64,000 nucleotides of DNA from Cutaneotrichosporon cavernicola (GCF_030864355.1 NC_083398.1:1860001-1924000); one strand, 5' to 3'; counted from the stretch's first letter, positions 1 through 11,600 are shown. Numbers and translations: made by a program. The notes: generated from the letters alone by a model not told the origin.

Positions 1-475
1 GCTTGCAATTGGCCGTTTGCCGTCACTTGTGTTAGCTTTGGTTGTGTGGTGACTCACTGAGACCAAACATGGCGAATTGTTGTCCAAAAGCAGCAATGAC
101 GCATAGCCAAGCGTCTCGTCCCCCGTCTGGTGGAGGGCCGATCAGCTCGACGATGCGCGCCGCTTCGTCAATGGCCTCACTGTCGCCGCCATCTTCCACT
201 GCATCATCGGGGCGGGAGTGGAACGGCGCGACGGCGGATTCAAGTACCCCGTCGCCGAGGGGTACTTGGGCGGCGTATCCTGCTTCTTTGAAGGATCGGA
301 TAGTCTCTGGTCGAGGGGAGACTATTCGTTCGAGTTCGTTGGTTTGGGAGACGGTGGGGGAGAGGGAGTGGGAGTGGAGGGAAGGTGGGCGTAGGGAGTG
401 GGAGTAGCGGGACTCCCCAGCGGCGTCGGGTGGCTCGGCGGAAGACGAGGAGGGCATGGGTTTCAATGTAATCAC
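1..475 (-). CDS. Monocarboxylate-type MFS transporter, 5' end only
   Basis: This is the first exon of a transporter gene that runs off the left edge of the window. The N-terminus is a long Ser/Pro-rich cytosolic tail of about 120 residues. It is followed by the motif PPDGGRDAWLCVIAAFGQQF, which matches the P-P-D-G-G start of TM1 in the monocarboxylate/riboflavin-type MFS family. Exon 1 (475 to 58) ends at a GTGAGT donor. A 32-nt intron (57 to 26, branch GCTAAC, acceptor AAG) then restores the frame into residues resembling the rest of TM1. Substrate cannot be told from this part. The gene is transcribed leftwards, so its promoter lies in 476 and above, which is rich in GAGTCA motifs. The intron is the shortest class seen in this window, so the splice call is probable rather than certain. 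Confidence 0.7.
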
Positions 476-2426
476 GGTTGTTGCAGATGTACCGACAAGA
501 ACGGGGCTTAAGTGATGTATGTCTTGCTTGTATGGATCGTGGTGGATGGCATGGTTTAAGATACAGTAAATGCAGTAAATGCTCTTCTGCTTGGCGCCAA
601 GTGAGAGTCGGCAATCTGTTGACTTGAAATTGAAACCTCAGCGCTCAAGGCTTATCCCCGCCGAAGAGTTTATATCCGTCTTCCGCTACCCGCCTGTTGA
701 GTCACCACACTTTTCACTTTTGCTCACCGATAATCACGGCTTTGGCCGAAATTTGCCGCATCAACGACGTGGCTCGTTGGACTCACTCGCCCACTAGCCC
801 ACTCTGACTCCAGTTGTGACATGAGTCACACTCATGTCACTGACGTGGTTGTGGTACCCGACACGCAAGTAGTTGGCGCCCAAGTTGAGATTCATGTCAC
901 GTGGCCTGCTTGGCCATTTGCCATCCTCATCTGACTCATCTGACTCGAAGGGATTTGTCCTGTCATCAAGTGGAGACAGAGTCAGTTGAGCCTAGCGATA
1001 TGACTCTGACAAAGTCAGATGAGGAACAGGTAGCTCGACTATGGCCATGGAGCTTGACCACAGACGTTGGTTGGTCAAGTGTGTCGGCTATCGGCGCCAC
1101 CTTTTGGTCATCAGACACTGCCAGTACTGTATATGACGTACGGCATTCCGCGTTGAGTATATATGCCCATCATTTAACCCTGTGACAATGGTCAAATGCT
1201 GGCCACGTCCAGCCTCCCCGTCTTCCGACTTTGTCAAAATGTCAAATGCACCGGCCGCTGGTGGCTATCCAACCAACTCACCAACTCGCAGACGACGTTG
1301 GCGAGATCGAGGTCAATGCTCAGATCCCGTGCCACAAAAGGGCATCGGCTGCTCCTTCGGCGCTTGATTGTCTTGTTCCCACATCTGCAGGATCAATGTT
1401 CCGCCAGCTCCAAACGCCTCACGACGTCCGCGACAGTACATGAGTCACCTCTCCACTGCGCTCTCGAAGTGTGGGGTGGGGTGACCGTAAGATGACGCCC
1501 AATACTTACTGGTAATTCTGGGTCATGTCGTGTCCATTGCACAAACTTGGCGTACTTGAACCACGCCAAAGCCGGCGAGATGCCCACGCACGGTCCTCCT
1601 GGCCCCTCAACTCGATCTCGCGAGGGGCCAAGCAGTCCACGCATGACCACGGACGTATCAGTATCTGGCTTCTGGCTATACTCACAGAACGCTAACTGCC
1701 TCATGCGGCTGAGAACAATGCTCTCGAGGTCAAGTGGATTGAGGCTGAGGATGAGATAAGCTGGCTGGGCAATGGGGATGTGGGTTGGATCTAGCCAGGC
1801 ATGAAAGCGATTCATCGCAGACCATGCCAGACTGTTGGGGAGGGGATCGAGTGTGGGTTTGGCTTGACAAGTGTATTTCGGAGGTCACGTTGAAACAGAA
1901 CTGTTTCACGGCCTCGATACATCTTAGCACACGCGTACTGTACAAGAGAGTTTGGTGCCTGCAACTGAATCTCCCGGTTATTACTGTATTACTACCGCAG
2001 AATAATAGCAGGAGCCGCTTAGATTGTAATGGTTGAACACGGTCTGCGTTCACCTCGCTGTTTCACTAACCATCTAGCAGTATGTGCACTCGTCGGGCAC
2101 TTGTGCATTGTTCATGGTAGGAGAATCGGGTAATGTAGGGTGACTGTTAACTCAGGTAAGGTGGGAGACTCGGTTGGAAGTTGCCGGTACTAGAGGTTCC
2201 AACGTGGGGTCCACCGTGGGGCGCCAGTCTTTAGGAGGTTAAGATGCATTCACCATTCCTCTTTCTCTTCCTCTCCCTCTTCCTCTTCCTCTTGCTGCTT
2301 GATCCCCCTCTCCCTTCCACTCGCCATCCTACCTACCGCTCTCCCGGTAGGCTCTTCTCCGTGGCCAACCTCGTTATCCTTCCCCTCCGAACCCCAACCC
2401 CAACCCCTACCTCCACCTTCCTCGCC
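476..2426. other. Gene-free interval with many GAGTCA/TGACTC motifs
   Basis: About 1.9 kb between the divergent transporter (minus) and FAO1 (plus). No ORF here is convincing. A minus-strand ORF at 1393-1815 reads like protein and ends in a GTAAGT donor, but no partner exon could be fixed. The interval holds many copies of the bZIP/Gcn4-like core GAGTCA or TGACTC (near 704, 779, 804, 823, 931, 941, 1002, 1442) and a perfect 11-bp-arm palindrome at 816-840. The last 180 bp before FAO1 is a strong pyrimidine tract (CTTCCTCT repeats, 2249-2300), typical of a fungal promoter or 5' leader. Confidence 0.6.
816..840. promoter_or_regulatory. Perfect inverted repeat with GAGTCA cores
   Basis: Arms GTGACATGAGT and ACTCATGTCAC are exact reverse complements around a 3-nt spacer. 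Each arm carries a GAGTC half, and a TGACGT CRE-like core follows immediately. It lies about 340 bp upstream of the transporter start. A bZIP binding site is the simplest reading; this is inference. Confidence 0.4.
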
Positions 2427-4488
2427 ATGAAGTACGCCTTCACAAAGGACGAGGAGCGGACCCTCATGGCCGTGTTTGACACGGCCATCCCCGCCATGTC
2501 GGTCGAGGAGCTACTCAAGATCGCCCCCGGTCTTTCGGGCGAGGTCGACGCTGACTCTGTGGCTGCCTTCGCTGCCGAGGTCCCGAGCCAGGTCCCCGGT
2601 CTGAGGGAGGAGCTGCACACCCTCCTTCCAGCTTTCCTGACGCCCGAGAAGATGGCCGAGCTCAAGATGGTCCTTGGTCTGATGAGGTAGGTTTAGAGAC
2701 CAAGTTCATAGGAAAGCTGACGCCAGGGGTTACTTTGGCTCACTCGCTCTCACCGGCTCGCTCACGCCGTTCGAGTCGCAGCCCATCGCTGTGCGCGAGA
2801 AGCAGCTGCTCGCATGGAAGATCAGTGTCATCCCAACCTTCCGCAAGATCTACGACTCTCTCGTCAAGCTCGGCGTCGCGCTCTATGTTCGTAACTCAGT
2901 TCTCGTGCGCAAGGTCATGCGTTATGACCCGCCGCCTGTGCCCAAGGCCAAGGAATACTACGACTACTCGTTCCTCTCTGTCTCGGAGGCCGCTGCGAAA
3001 AAGTGGGACGCGATCATCGTTGGTAGCGGGAGCGGCGGCGGTGTGGCCGCAAAGGCCATGGCTGAGGCCGGCATGCGTATTTTGATTATCGAGAAGGGAC
3101 CCAACATCGACCTCTCGAAGAGCTACGACGAGCCATACGCCCTCGCGCACATGTACGAACGTGGTATACTCATGGCCACCGAGGACGACTCGGTCGCCCT
3201 CGTTGCAGGTGCGGTGCTCGGCGGAGGAAGTACGGTTAACTGGGCTGCGAGTCTGCAGACCCCCGCGGCAGTCCGTGAGGGCTGGACCAAGGAGTTTGGC
3301 CTGCCGTACTTTACCAGCCCGCAATTCCAGGCCGACCTGGACTATGTGTGCGACGTGATGCGCGTGAGTGAGCCCACGGAGCACAACATACAGAACAAGA
3401 TACTTCTCGAGGGCGCGAGGCGGCTCGGGTACACGCGCGCCAACGTGCCGCAGAACAATGGCGGCGAATCGCACGGATGCGGTCACAACTGCGCGAACGG
3501 TTGTGTGTCCGGCGGCAAGAAGGGCGGCGTGCACAAGTGGCTGGCTGATGCCGCACGCGCCGGCGCGAGTTTCCTCCACGCCGACGTGCGCCGGATCGAC
3601 TTTGTCAACCGCGTCGCGTCGGGGGTTACTATCCGCGAGGGAGAGAGCGAGGTGAGCATCACAGCCCCCCGCATCGTCGTCGCCGGTGGGAGCCTCAACT
3701 CGCCCGCTCTGCTTCTTCGTTCGCGTGTCCGCAACCCCCGCATCGGGGCGAGCATTTTTGTCCACCCGACCAACTACGTCTACGCCACGTTCAAGGAGGA
3801 CATGCACCCGACGGAGGGGGTGATTCTGACCTCTGTCGTGAGCGAGTTCGCCAACCTCACCCCTGGAGGTTATGGACCGCGCATCGAGACAGGCCTCATG
3901 CAGCCCGTCCTCAGCATGTGTCTCCTCCCCTGGAGCGGGGGAGAGGTGCACAAGGGTCGCCTTGCCCGTCACTCGCACATGGTCGGCCTGATCGTCATTA
4001 CGCGCGACAAGGACTGCGGCCGTGTCAAGCTCGACAAGCACGGCGACGCGGCCGTGCACTACTCGGTCTCCGCCACTGACTCTAACAACATCCAGACGGG
4101 CACGGTTGGTGCTGCCGAGATCCTCAAGGCCATGGGTGCCGAAGAGATTATCGTCGCGGCCAGGGGTGTGCCCTCGTGGAAGACTGGGGACGACTGGGAC
4201 GAATGGACGACGCAGGTGCGCACGACGCGTCCGGCCGCATACGGAAGCGCGCACCAGATGGCTGCGAACCGCATGTCGAGCCGCCCGGCCGACGGGGCTT
4301 GCGACCCCAACGGCGCCCTGTATGGCGTGTCGGGAGTTTGGGTTGCCGACGCGAGTGTGCTCCCCACCTCGTCGGGTGTTAACCCCATGATCACGACTAT
4401 GGCTGTTGCGCAGATGGTTGCGCGCGGCGTGGTCGAGGGATGGCAGGCAGGCAACGTTACTTCTGCTTCGACCACGGCCAAGCTCTAG
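2427..4488 (+). CDS. FAO1: Long-chain fatty alcohol oxidase (GMC family), peroxisomal
   Basis: FAD-dependent oxidase converting long-chain fatty alcohols to aldehydes with H2O2 release (EC 1.1.3.20 family), a step in alkane and fatty-alcohol use. Exons 2427-2686 and 2727-4488 join in frame across a 40-nt intron with branch/acceptor CTGACGCCAG, giving 673 residues, usual for the family. The dinucleotide-binding motif GSGSGGG lies near residue 186. The C-terminal GMC signature has the expected active-site His (AHQM, about 596) and Asn (SGVNPM, about 639). The protein ends in AKL, a type 1 peroxisomal targeting signal. An in-frame ATG at 2244 would add a 61-residue pyrimidine-tract-encoded leader, so I prefer ATG 2427, which begins MKYAFTKDEE as alcohol oxidases do. 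A long antisense ORF (2896-4254) is a GC-bias shadow. Confidence 0.92.
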
Positions 4489-4798
4489 TGGAGGGTGTTT
4501 TGAGGTTGTTCAAGGGGATACCCAGATTGTATTCAGACGATGTGAGACAGATTGGCAAAGCAGCAGACGATCAACCACAGCACACGGCACTGGCTGCATA
4601 GCTACTGAACGGGCTCTGAACGTGTTTCGCCTTGTTTTCTTCCGGCTTTGATTTCTTGTCAACATGTTTTGAAAGCGATTACGTGGGGTTTGGCATTGGT
4701 TTATTTGTTTCGTCCTACTTGTGCATTCTGGCCTTGGGCATGTTTTCATCTGCTGTCAGCTGAGCCAATGTCCGACTCACGGTGAGTCGGATTGGGGA
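4489..4798. other. Convergent 3' intergenic region with hairpin
   Basis: Lies between the stop of FAO1 and the stop of the minus-strand repeat protein. The only structure seen is the large palindrome at 4765-4795. No gene is evident. Confidence 0.5.
4765..4795. terminator. Palindrome between converging genes
   Basis: Arms CCGACTCAC and GTGAGTCGG pair perfectly around one G. Outer arms CCAAT and ATTGG extend the pairing with a 2-nt bulge. The hairpin sits 3 nt beyond the stop codon of the minus gene and 277 nt after FAO1. It could be a 3' end signal for both transcripts, or a protein site because it also contains two GACTCA/GAGTC cores. Its role is inferred from position only. Confidence 0.35.
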
Positions 4799-5293
4799 CT
4801 ATCGCATGAGGTGGAAGCGGAGTAAAGCCTCTGGTGGATCGAGAGGCGACGACGGTTCTCTCTCTCCATCTCGATCTCCACCATGGTCCTTATACCCCAC
4901 CCTCCCACCCTCATGTTTTGGTACTCCCTTAGACTCACCATCCTTGGCCACTAGACACTCGTTCAGCGGCGCCAGATGCGTGCTCTGAATCAGCCCCGGG
5001 CGGGCTTCACAAGAATTGCGGCGTTCACGCGTGTGCACAACGTGTGCGGGGTCGATGCCGCGTTTCGGCGAGTCGTCAACCATGAGACCCTCGTTGAGCG
5101 GGGCCAGATGCGTGCTCTGGATCAGGCCGGGGTGGGCTTCGCATGAGTTGCGGCGGGGTCCGAGCGTGGTGCGGACGTGCGAGGGGTCGATGCCCTCGGG
5201 GGGAGCGTCCATGCTGGGGTTAGGGGGGGGAAGAAGGAAGAGGGAGAAGGAAGAGGGAGAAGGAAGGGGGAGAGAAGGGACGCACGGGGTCAT
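4799..5293 (-). CDS. Small protein with a duplicated 44-residue unit
   Basis: Single-exon protein. It starts either at ATG 5293 (about 164 residues) or at ATG 5212 (137 residues, MDAPPEGIDP), and the second start is favoured because the repeat begins there. Two tandem copies share G-I-D-P-[SA]-H-V, then R-R-N-S-C-E-A-[HR]-P-G-L-I-Q-S-T-H-L-A-P-L-N-E. The DNA copies are 132 bp apart (for instance 4972 and 5104). The C-terminal third is charged and Gly/Asp-rich. No signal peptide or membrane segment is seen. Two short A-x-P-containing repeats in a small protein faintly recall the fungal Con-6 stress/conidiation family, but spacing does not match well, so I do not assign it. The nearly unchanged repeat core in both copies argues that it is coding. 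Confidence 0.5.
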   Translation of the reverse strand: MTPCVPSLPLPSPSSFSLFLLPPPNPSMDAPPEGIDPSHVRTTLGPRRNSCEAHPGLIQSTHLAPLNEGLMVDDSPKRGIDPAHVVHTRERRNSCEARPGLIQSTHLAPLNECLVAKDGESKGVPKHEGGRVGYKDHGGDRDGEREPSSPLDPPEALLRFHLMR

Positions 5294-5844
5294 TGTGGTG
5301 TGCTTGTGATGGACTTGAGATGAGATTGAAATGAGATTGAGATGAGCTTGAGATGAGCTTGAGATGAGAAGAAATGGACAGCCCAGGCCACCATTTATCG
5401 ATGAGAATGGTGACGCGCCCAAAGGTCAGGTGAGTGGTGCACATGACTAGACTACGAGGACAGCCGATGCGAGGCGAGACGCTGGTATGGACGACGTGGG
5501 TGCCCCTCTACTCCCTCACAGACGAGAGGCAGATGGACAAGCGGAGTGCTCATTCAATGTCAGAAAACAACGCTACCGAGCGCCCCTGCGTCATGAGACG
5601 TATGTGGGAAGAGGCTCTGCTAAATGAGGAATGAGGAATGGAGTGCCTCCGTGTGCTATCCGTCGTCTGTGCTAGCTGTGCTGCGCCAGACAGTGTCGTC
5701 TAAAAGTTAGTTTGCTCCACCCGTCGGCCTAGTTATTAATTGCTGCCCCGGTTGCCGTCGTCAAGCTGCACCAAGATAAACATGGCTCCATCCGTACAAC
5801 CTTCTACAACTGCACATGCTGTCTAGTAAAGCACACTTACACAA
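5294..5844. other. Intergenic region with GAGATT-type simple repeat
   Basis: Separates two minus-strand genes. It contains a degenerate tandem run of TGAGATGAGATTGA-like units at about 5310-5368 and otherwise nothing recognisable. An ORF reading through the repeat is an extension of the repeat protein and is unlikely to be used. Confidence 0.5.
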
Positions 5845-7688
5845 CTACCTGAACGGCCCGTCGAAGCTAGAGTCACTCACAAACGTGATCGCGCTCTCGC
5901 TCAGTCCCGTTCCACTCGCGCGTCTCGTGATATGTCCTGGCTTCTCAAACCCTCTGAACGAGTCGGCGTCGGCGGCCGGCACGCCATAACTCACGCTCTG
6001 CTTGCGCCCGAGCGTCGGGCTGAGCGACAGCGTGTTGAAGCTGCTCACGAACAGCGGGTTGCCTGGCGTACGCTGCTGCTGGTCCTCGCGCTCCTCGTAT
6101 GACCCCGGGGTGCGGGGCGCAAACGTCGGTGCCGATGTCGTGATCGAGAGCCCGACAAAGCTGCGTCCGCGCTTCGGACCGCCCGATGAAGATACCGGCG
6201 ATCCAACCGACCCCAAGGATGACGCCGAGGATGCCGAAGACGCCATGGCAAAGTCGTGGGCCAGCGGGTGGTTCCTTGCTTCCGGAGAGCGGAGAGGGTC
6301 GGTAACCTCGCCCTTGCCGGCGCGCTGAGCGGGTGTGGGTCCAGAAGGAGCAGGTCTCTCCTCCCCGATCGTTGCCATGGATGAGAAGCCGCCGGCGGCG
6401 CCAAACTCGTAGTCGTCAAATGCCTCGCTGAGCTCACGCTCTTCGCGCATTTCAGCGTCGGGGTCGACGGGCTCGAGGCCCTCGATCCACACGCGTCTCT
6501 GGTAGGGGTCATATTCGCCCTCCTCGCTCAGTCCCAGACCGCCCCACGACGCGGGCGTCTCGTCCTCCTCGCCCGCCATCATGAGCTCGGTATCGCAGCC
6601 TAGGCATGTACCGAGATTCTCCCACAGCGAGACGCTGTGCTGGCGTACGGCATCGCGCGCCAGCTCAACCCAAGGGTAGTCTTCGCATTCGGCACGGTCG
6701 ACGGTCGTGAGGTGCGCGTAGAACTCTGACCAGTTCCACTCGTGCACGTCAATGTCCTTCCAGTTCGGGCGCAGAGGACCTTCAGGGAATGTCTGTTGCA
6801 GAAGGGCGAGGAGCTGGGTGTTGCGGGGGTTTTCAAAGAGCTCCTTGACCTCGGCTGGTCGGTTGTGGAAGGGAAGGTGTACCCCAGCGTCCATCTCGAC
6901 GTACTTGACTGGCTCCAGGGCGATCGGTTCGGGTTCGGCATGCACGGCGCCCCCGGCCATGACATTCTTGAACGAGCCCGTAGACTTACGTCTACGGTTG
7001 CGCCCGGGCGTTACCGAACCCGAGTCGGACGCCGCAACAGGGGCCATGATTCCACGACCGAGCCCCATGATTTCTTCGGGCGAGAGTTGGGGTGCGTTCT
7101 GTAGTTGCGTCAAGCCAGTGCCGACACCCACGAGCCCTCCAGTCGGGGTGATCTGTGCGGCCGTGAGATCGGGATTCGAAGCCTCACGCCTGAGCGTCGT
7201 CATGGGGCTGATGGGGCTCATCCCGCCAAACGATGCGCCCGCAAACGAACGCTTGCGCGCTGGCTGTGGTGGGGAGGATGCAGAGACCGCCACAGATGCG
7301 AGCGACGAGCAAGATTGCGAGGACCTGACGTTAGCTTGGTCGAGCTATTAGCGTACTTGCGCAACGGTTGGTCAGGACTCGATGGCGCCTTGACGAGTAG
7401 AAGGCGGGTGGTGGTGTCGCTCACGTCCGACGAGTTGGTTCCCCGCCGGCTGGTAAAGGCAAAGTCGCGCCCGCTCAAAGACCTGGAGAGGCTGTTGGCG
7501 CTGCCCGAGCGACTGAGGCTACTCGGGGTTATGCTTTGTGGAGAGGTAGAGACAGCCCACGACTTGGTCTTAATGACGTCGCTCTCGGGGGAGAGTGAGG
7601 AGAATGTCTGGAGAGGGGAGAGCGCGTTTATGCGTGGGCGCGATGCCGAGGCGCGCGGTGGCGAGTGAGTGTTGATGGGTCGCGACAT
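5845..7688 (-). CDS. Unknown Ser/Pro-rich protein with conserved-looking core
   Basis: Two exons, 7688 to 7357 and 7324 to 5845, join across a 32-nt intron (GTACGC donor, branch GCTAAC, acceptor CAG) to give 603 residues. The first 200 residues are Ser/Thr/Pro-rich and look disordered. The central part (about 240-400) is rich in Trp and acidic residues and probably folds (FENPRNTQLLALLQQTF, then a WNWSEFYAHL stretch, a CLGC pair and WIEGLEPVDPD). The C-terminal 200 residues are again Ser-rich with several RRxS and SPxx sites that would suit kinase regulation. I recognise no named domain. It looks like a regulatory scaffold, which is inference. The start follows a GA microsatellite in the 5' leader. 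Confidence 0.8.
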
Positions 7689-7811
7689 GGTGAACGCGGG
7701 TAAGATGTCAAGAAGCAAGAGTCTGAGGTGTGTTGCTGATAAGCCCGATAATGAGTGTTCTCTGTTTTGATGGGCAAGATGCAAAATGCAAGGGTGGCAA
7801 GGAGTCAAGGT

Positions 7812-7855
7812 GGAGAGAGAGAGAGAGCGAGAGAGAGAGTGAGAGAGAGAGAGGA
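7812..7855. repeat. GA microsatellite in 5' leader
   Basis: About 44 bp of GA/GAGA units with three single-base interruptions, 120 bp upstream of the minus-strand start at 7688. Read on the gene strand it is a CT tract. Confidence 0.9.
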
Positions 7856-8342
7856 GATAAGAAGAGGAGCCAAAGGAAGGTTGAATGTTGAATGTTGGAT
7901 GTGTGATGCGTGGGAAGATGATGAGGATCGTGTAGAGGTGACTTTGTTAGTCTCTCTTGAGTGTGTGGTTGCATTCCAGTGACGCCAGCGTCTTAGCGTT
8001 CAGCTTGGAGCGTCTTTTGAGTACAACCTGTACCGGCTGTACCATCTACCAGGATATATCGTGCTGTACGAGTTGACTGGTCTGGACTTTGACCAGTAGG
8101 TATATGTAGTCATGTGGTAGGAGGCCTGCGGATATAGGCTTCATGTCCACCTTGCTTGGAAGTTTCCTGTCGTGGTGACGTTTACAACCAAAACTCCACG
8201 TACCCCACTGCCATATTCCGCAGCGGCGTTCCCACGGCCTTTGCCACACGTGCCATCACTCCTCCCATCACAACACGTGGATGGAACACACGGCTGCATC
8301 GAACACATGGAACATGGAACACGGAACATGGAAAGTGAAAGC

Positions 8343-8374
8343 AGCAATCTAGCAATCTAGCAATCTAGCAATAT
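8343..8374. repeat. AGCAATCT tandem repeat
   Basis: Four near-identical copies of an 8-9 nt unit AGCAATCT(T). Intergenic, no coding role seen. Confidence 0.85.
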
Positions 8375-8583
8375 ACAATTTAGACAATCGAGACCATCAT
8401 TCTAGACGAACCAGCCCCCAGAAAACTATTGAATGGGATATATTGCAGTTACCATGGTTGTGGCAGTGCCGACTTCTGGGGTTAGGGTAGGGGGTTGGGG
8501 GTGAAATGACATCACAAACTGCCAAGTGAGGGCAACTGAGACAAACCGCGGCGGGTGGATTGGTGACATCATAGTGGCAGCAT

Positions 8584-8607
8584 CATTCAGGTTACCTGAA
8601 TCGCAGC
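8584..8607. promoter_or_regulatory. Palindromic CAGGTNACCTG element, copy 1
   Basis: Arms ATTCAGGT and ACCTGAAT flank a single base. The palindrome plus its right flank TCGCAGC recurs at 30155-30178 with a single base difference over 24 positions, and a variant lies at 30185. It may be a protein-binding site or part of a dispersed small repeat. Confidence 0.4.
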
Positions 8608-11600
8608 CGCTATGTTTGGTTCCGCCGTCGTCAGGCAGCTTCCGGTGTATTAATACCTACGCGGCCCAGATTATCATCACAAAGAGTTCCGCGGTATTGC
8701 TGTGACCTGGAGTGGGAAGCGTGGTGCGTATGCAGGGTTGGGATGGTCAGGATGTGTGTGAGCAGAGACTTCAGACTTGCATGGGTGGATGTTACAGCTG
8801 TGGGCCTGTGGGGTAGGAGATGATTACCCTTCGGTGCACAGACCGACCAGACTACTTTGTGGGGCAGAGCGGCACAAGTAAAAGTAACTGACCTTGGCTT
8901 GGTTCAGTTTTGGAGATCTGGTTTTTCGAACAACATTCCACCAACTCTGCATTGGAGGTTGCAAGCAATTAAGACTGATGGTATTCACTTGGCAATTCAA
9001 ATAGAGGCATGATATCAGCAGAGAATCAGCAGATAATCAGCAGAATGAACTCAAGGAATTATTGGCGTGTTGAATGTATTGATGGCGTGGGCAACCTTGC
9101 CATCCAATCTTATGGGAGTAGACGAGTTAAGGAATGTTTTGATAAACTCAAGGGTCTACGACCATTGCCGACTATAAAATATATAATTGCCTCCGCACTG
9201 GGATCGCGGGAGCTTTCTCTTGGCTCTGAAAGCTGTGCTGATTCAAAATCCTGGGTCAAAGGGTAATGGGAAAAATAGAATCAGGGGATTAGCCAGGATA
9301 CCTTGAGTATTCACCGAGGCAAGACCCTTAGAGTAGTAGAGATGAGTGGTGGGAGAGGTCGAAAGAGATTCAGGGAGTCATGGTTTCAGGGTGTAATTCT
9401 GTAACCCCGTAAATCGCATGGAAAGGGCGATGGGGCATAAATAGCTATATAGATAAATGGACCCAGACTGTAGGAGGCTCAAAAGTAGTCAGGGATCAGG
9501 GAACCCAGCCTTGGAGTACTGCAGTTGCTCCTTAATGTTTTTGTATTCCCCCGAGGGCCGAGGGCTGAGGGATGAGGGCTGAGGGCTCACCTCTTGCACT
9601 CAGCCCCTGCCGAGCAAGGGGTATGACACTTTCTCCAAGCTCCCTTCTTCTGGCCTCCAGATGCCCACTGCCACCCCTTGGGCTCCCGCTACTCTCAATT
9701 CCCAACTGGCAACCCACTTCTTCCTCATTGAATTCACGTGTATCGTCGCCCGTCGCACACCATTGCTTTTAGCCAAAGGGAGATGGCCGGAACATTTCCT
9801 CTGCGTAACATTGCGTTGCGTTGGGGATTTGGGCATGGCTTCAAGCATGGACCTGGGACCTGTGGCTTGAGGTACGACCAGAACCCAAGATGATATTTGG
9901 GAAAAGGCAAAGGATCCAAGGACCTGCTGCGTACACGTACACATGTACCCAACCCTCAGGCCCAAGGAACTATGCGCCGTGTGGTGTGGTACGTGTGGTA
10001 ACATGGCAGTGCGCATCATCGTGCCGTTCAACGTAGGGGCCCGCGTGCCGGGGACCGAGATCTTGGGCTTGGGCGGGCTGGCCAGTCACCGGAGCTTCCG
10101 ATGTGGATGGAGCAAGGTCGGACGCAACGGTGCTGCCGTAAAATTCACCGGGACGGCGTCACTGCACTTGGGCCTTTGGGTTTGAATGCCTTTGCTTTTT
10201 TTTATCGGCTTACTCCGCCTGTAAACTTCCTCAAGTCTAGAGCTCTAAACTTGGCCTGGTGAAGCTTGCATCAGCAACTGGACCTGGGACCTGGGTTAGT
10301 TATACAGGCATTGCAACCAACCAACACCAAAACAGACGGTAGATTGAATTCGGCAGGCACACTGGTCGTCCTGTTGCATGCCATGTATGTCTCACCCAAT
10401 TACCCTCTTACCCTCTGCTCTGAGCTGAGCTTGTAAGGGTTTGGTTTACCCGCCTGTCATGCACATGTGATGCATTATTCATTCAGACTAGCTGCCTTGG
10501 CTTGTACCCAGGTTCCAAGTATTCTGTCACTTTTGACTGTTCTCGTACCGTACACTAACCGCTGTTAACCTATGACACTTTGCCAGCTGGCCAGCCCGCT
10601 TGGGTTCAGAGTGCATAGGAGAATGACAAACTACCCCTTCACTAGACAAACCCTTTTAGCATCACCAAGCACCATAGCAACATGTAACAAATATCTTTGA
10701 GCCGTACTCTTTTATCAACAACCTTCCCCCCACCCCCACCCCAATCCTCCATCTTGATTACTACCCGACTGCTGTGTCTTGCTACCTACATCGTCATGTC
10801 GTTCTAACTTGACATTGACTCTTATAATACATACCTCAAATCACTCCTCCCATTCGATTGCCACCTGGCCGCCACCACCCCCACCCCTCCCCCCACTCTA
10901 CTCCCTACTCTTCCCTCTCATTCCATTACTCGTCTTTCGCAATTGCGCCCCCGGTAAATCCCCTGATCAAACGGGAACGCTTGGAATATCACGCCTCCTA
11001 TCGATCCTATCCTCTCAACGACCTCTCCTCGTTCCCTCCGCCCTACGCCTCTACCTTGGTCAAGCTCAATTTGCGAGCCTGAACTTGGCCAACTCGGGTC
11101 AGCACTTGAGGTTCAAGTAAAGAAAAATAGCTGTTCGGCCGAGTTGGCTCCTGAACAGGTCGACGCCTCCTTTGCACACCTTTGGCCTTTGCAAGCCACC
11201 CATCAACCTTTTACCCTTTGGCTTCCTAGTTCTCGGCCTCTTGACCTCCCCAGGGGCGGCGACCACCACCACCACCACCTCTACCACACCACACCACACC
11301 ACACCACACCACGTTACCTTACCTTTGCCCCATCTCTCCCCACGTTGGTCCGGGCCCTTCGACTACGTTGGCCCCGACCCTCCCCCCGCGACTCGCAACA
11401 AGTGTCCGCTGTGTTGTGGTGGTATCGGTCGGGCCAGTCGAGTTTGTCAATCACCGTTGGAACGGCTACTGGTTTGAGCCAACGATTTGACCCAAAGGGC
11501 TCAAAGGAGACTCAAAGGACGGACCCCTGCCGCCTCAGCCGCCCGAGAGACCCGGCGTTCCTCCCTCCCTTTCCACCTCCCCTCCCTCCTTCCCTCCCCG

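Noticed and set aside
1393..1815. 140-codon minus ORF with a GTAAGT donor at its end
   Set aside because: Reads like protein, but no acceptor and following exon could be fixed and no motif is seen; left as a possible decayed gene.
2896..4254. 452-codon antisense ORF over FAO1
   Set aside because: Arg/Val/His-rich, no motif, and exactly opposite a clear enzyme gene; caused by GC-rich third codon positions.
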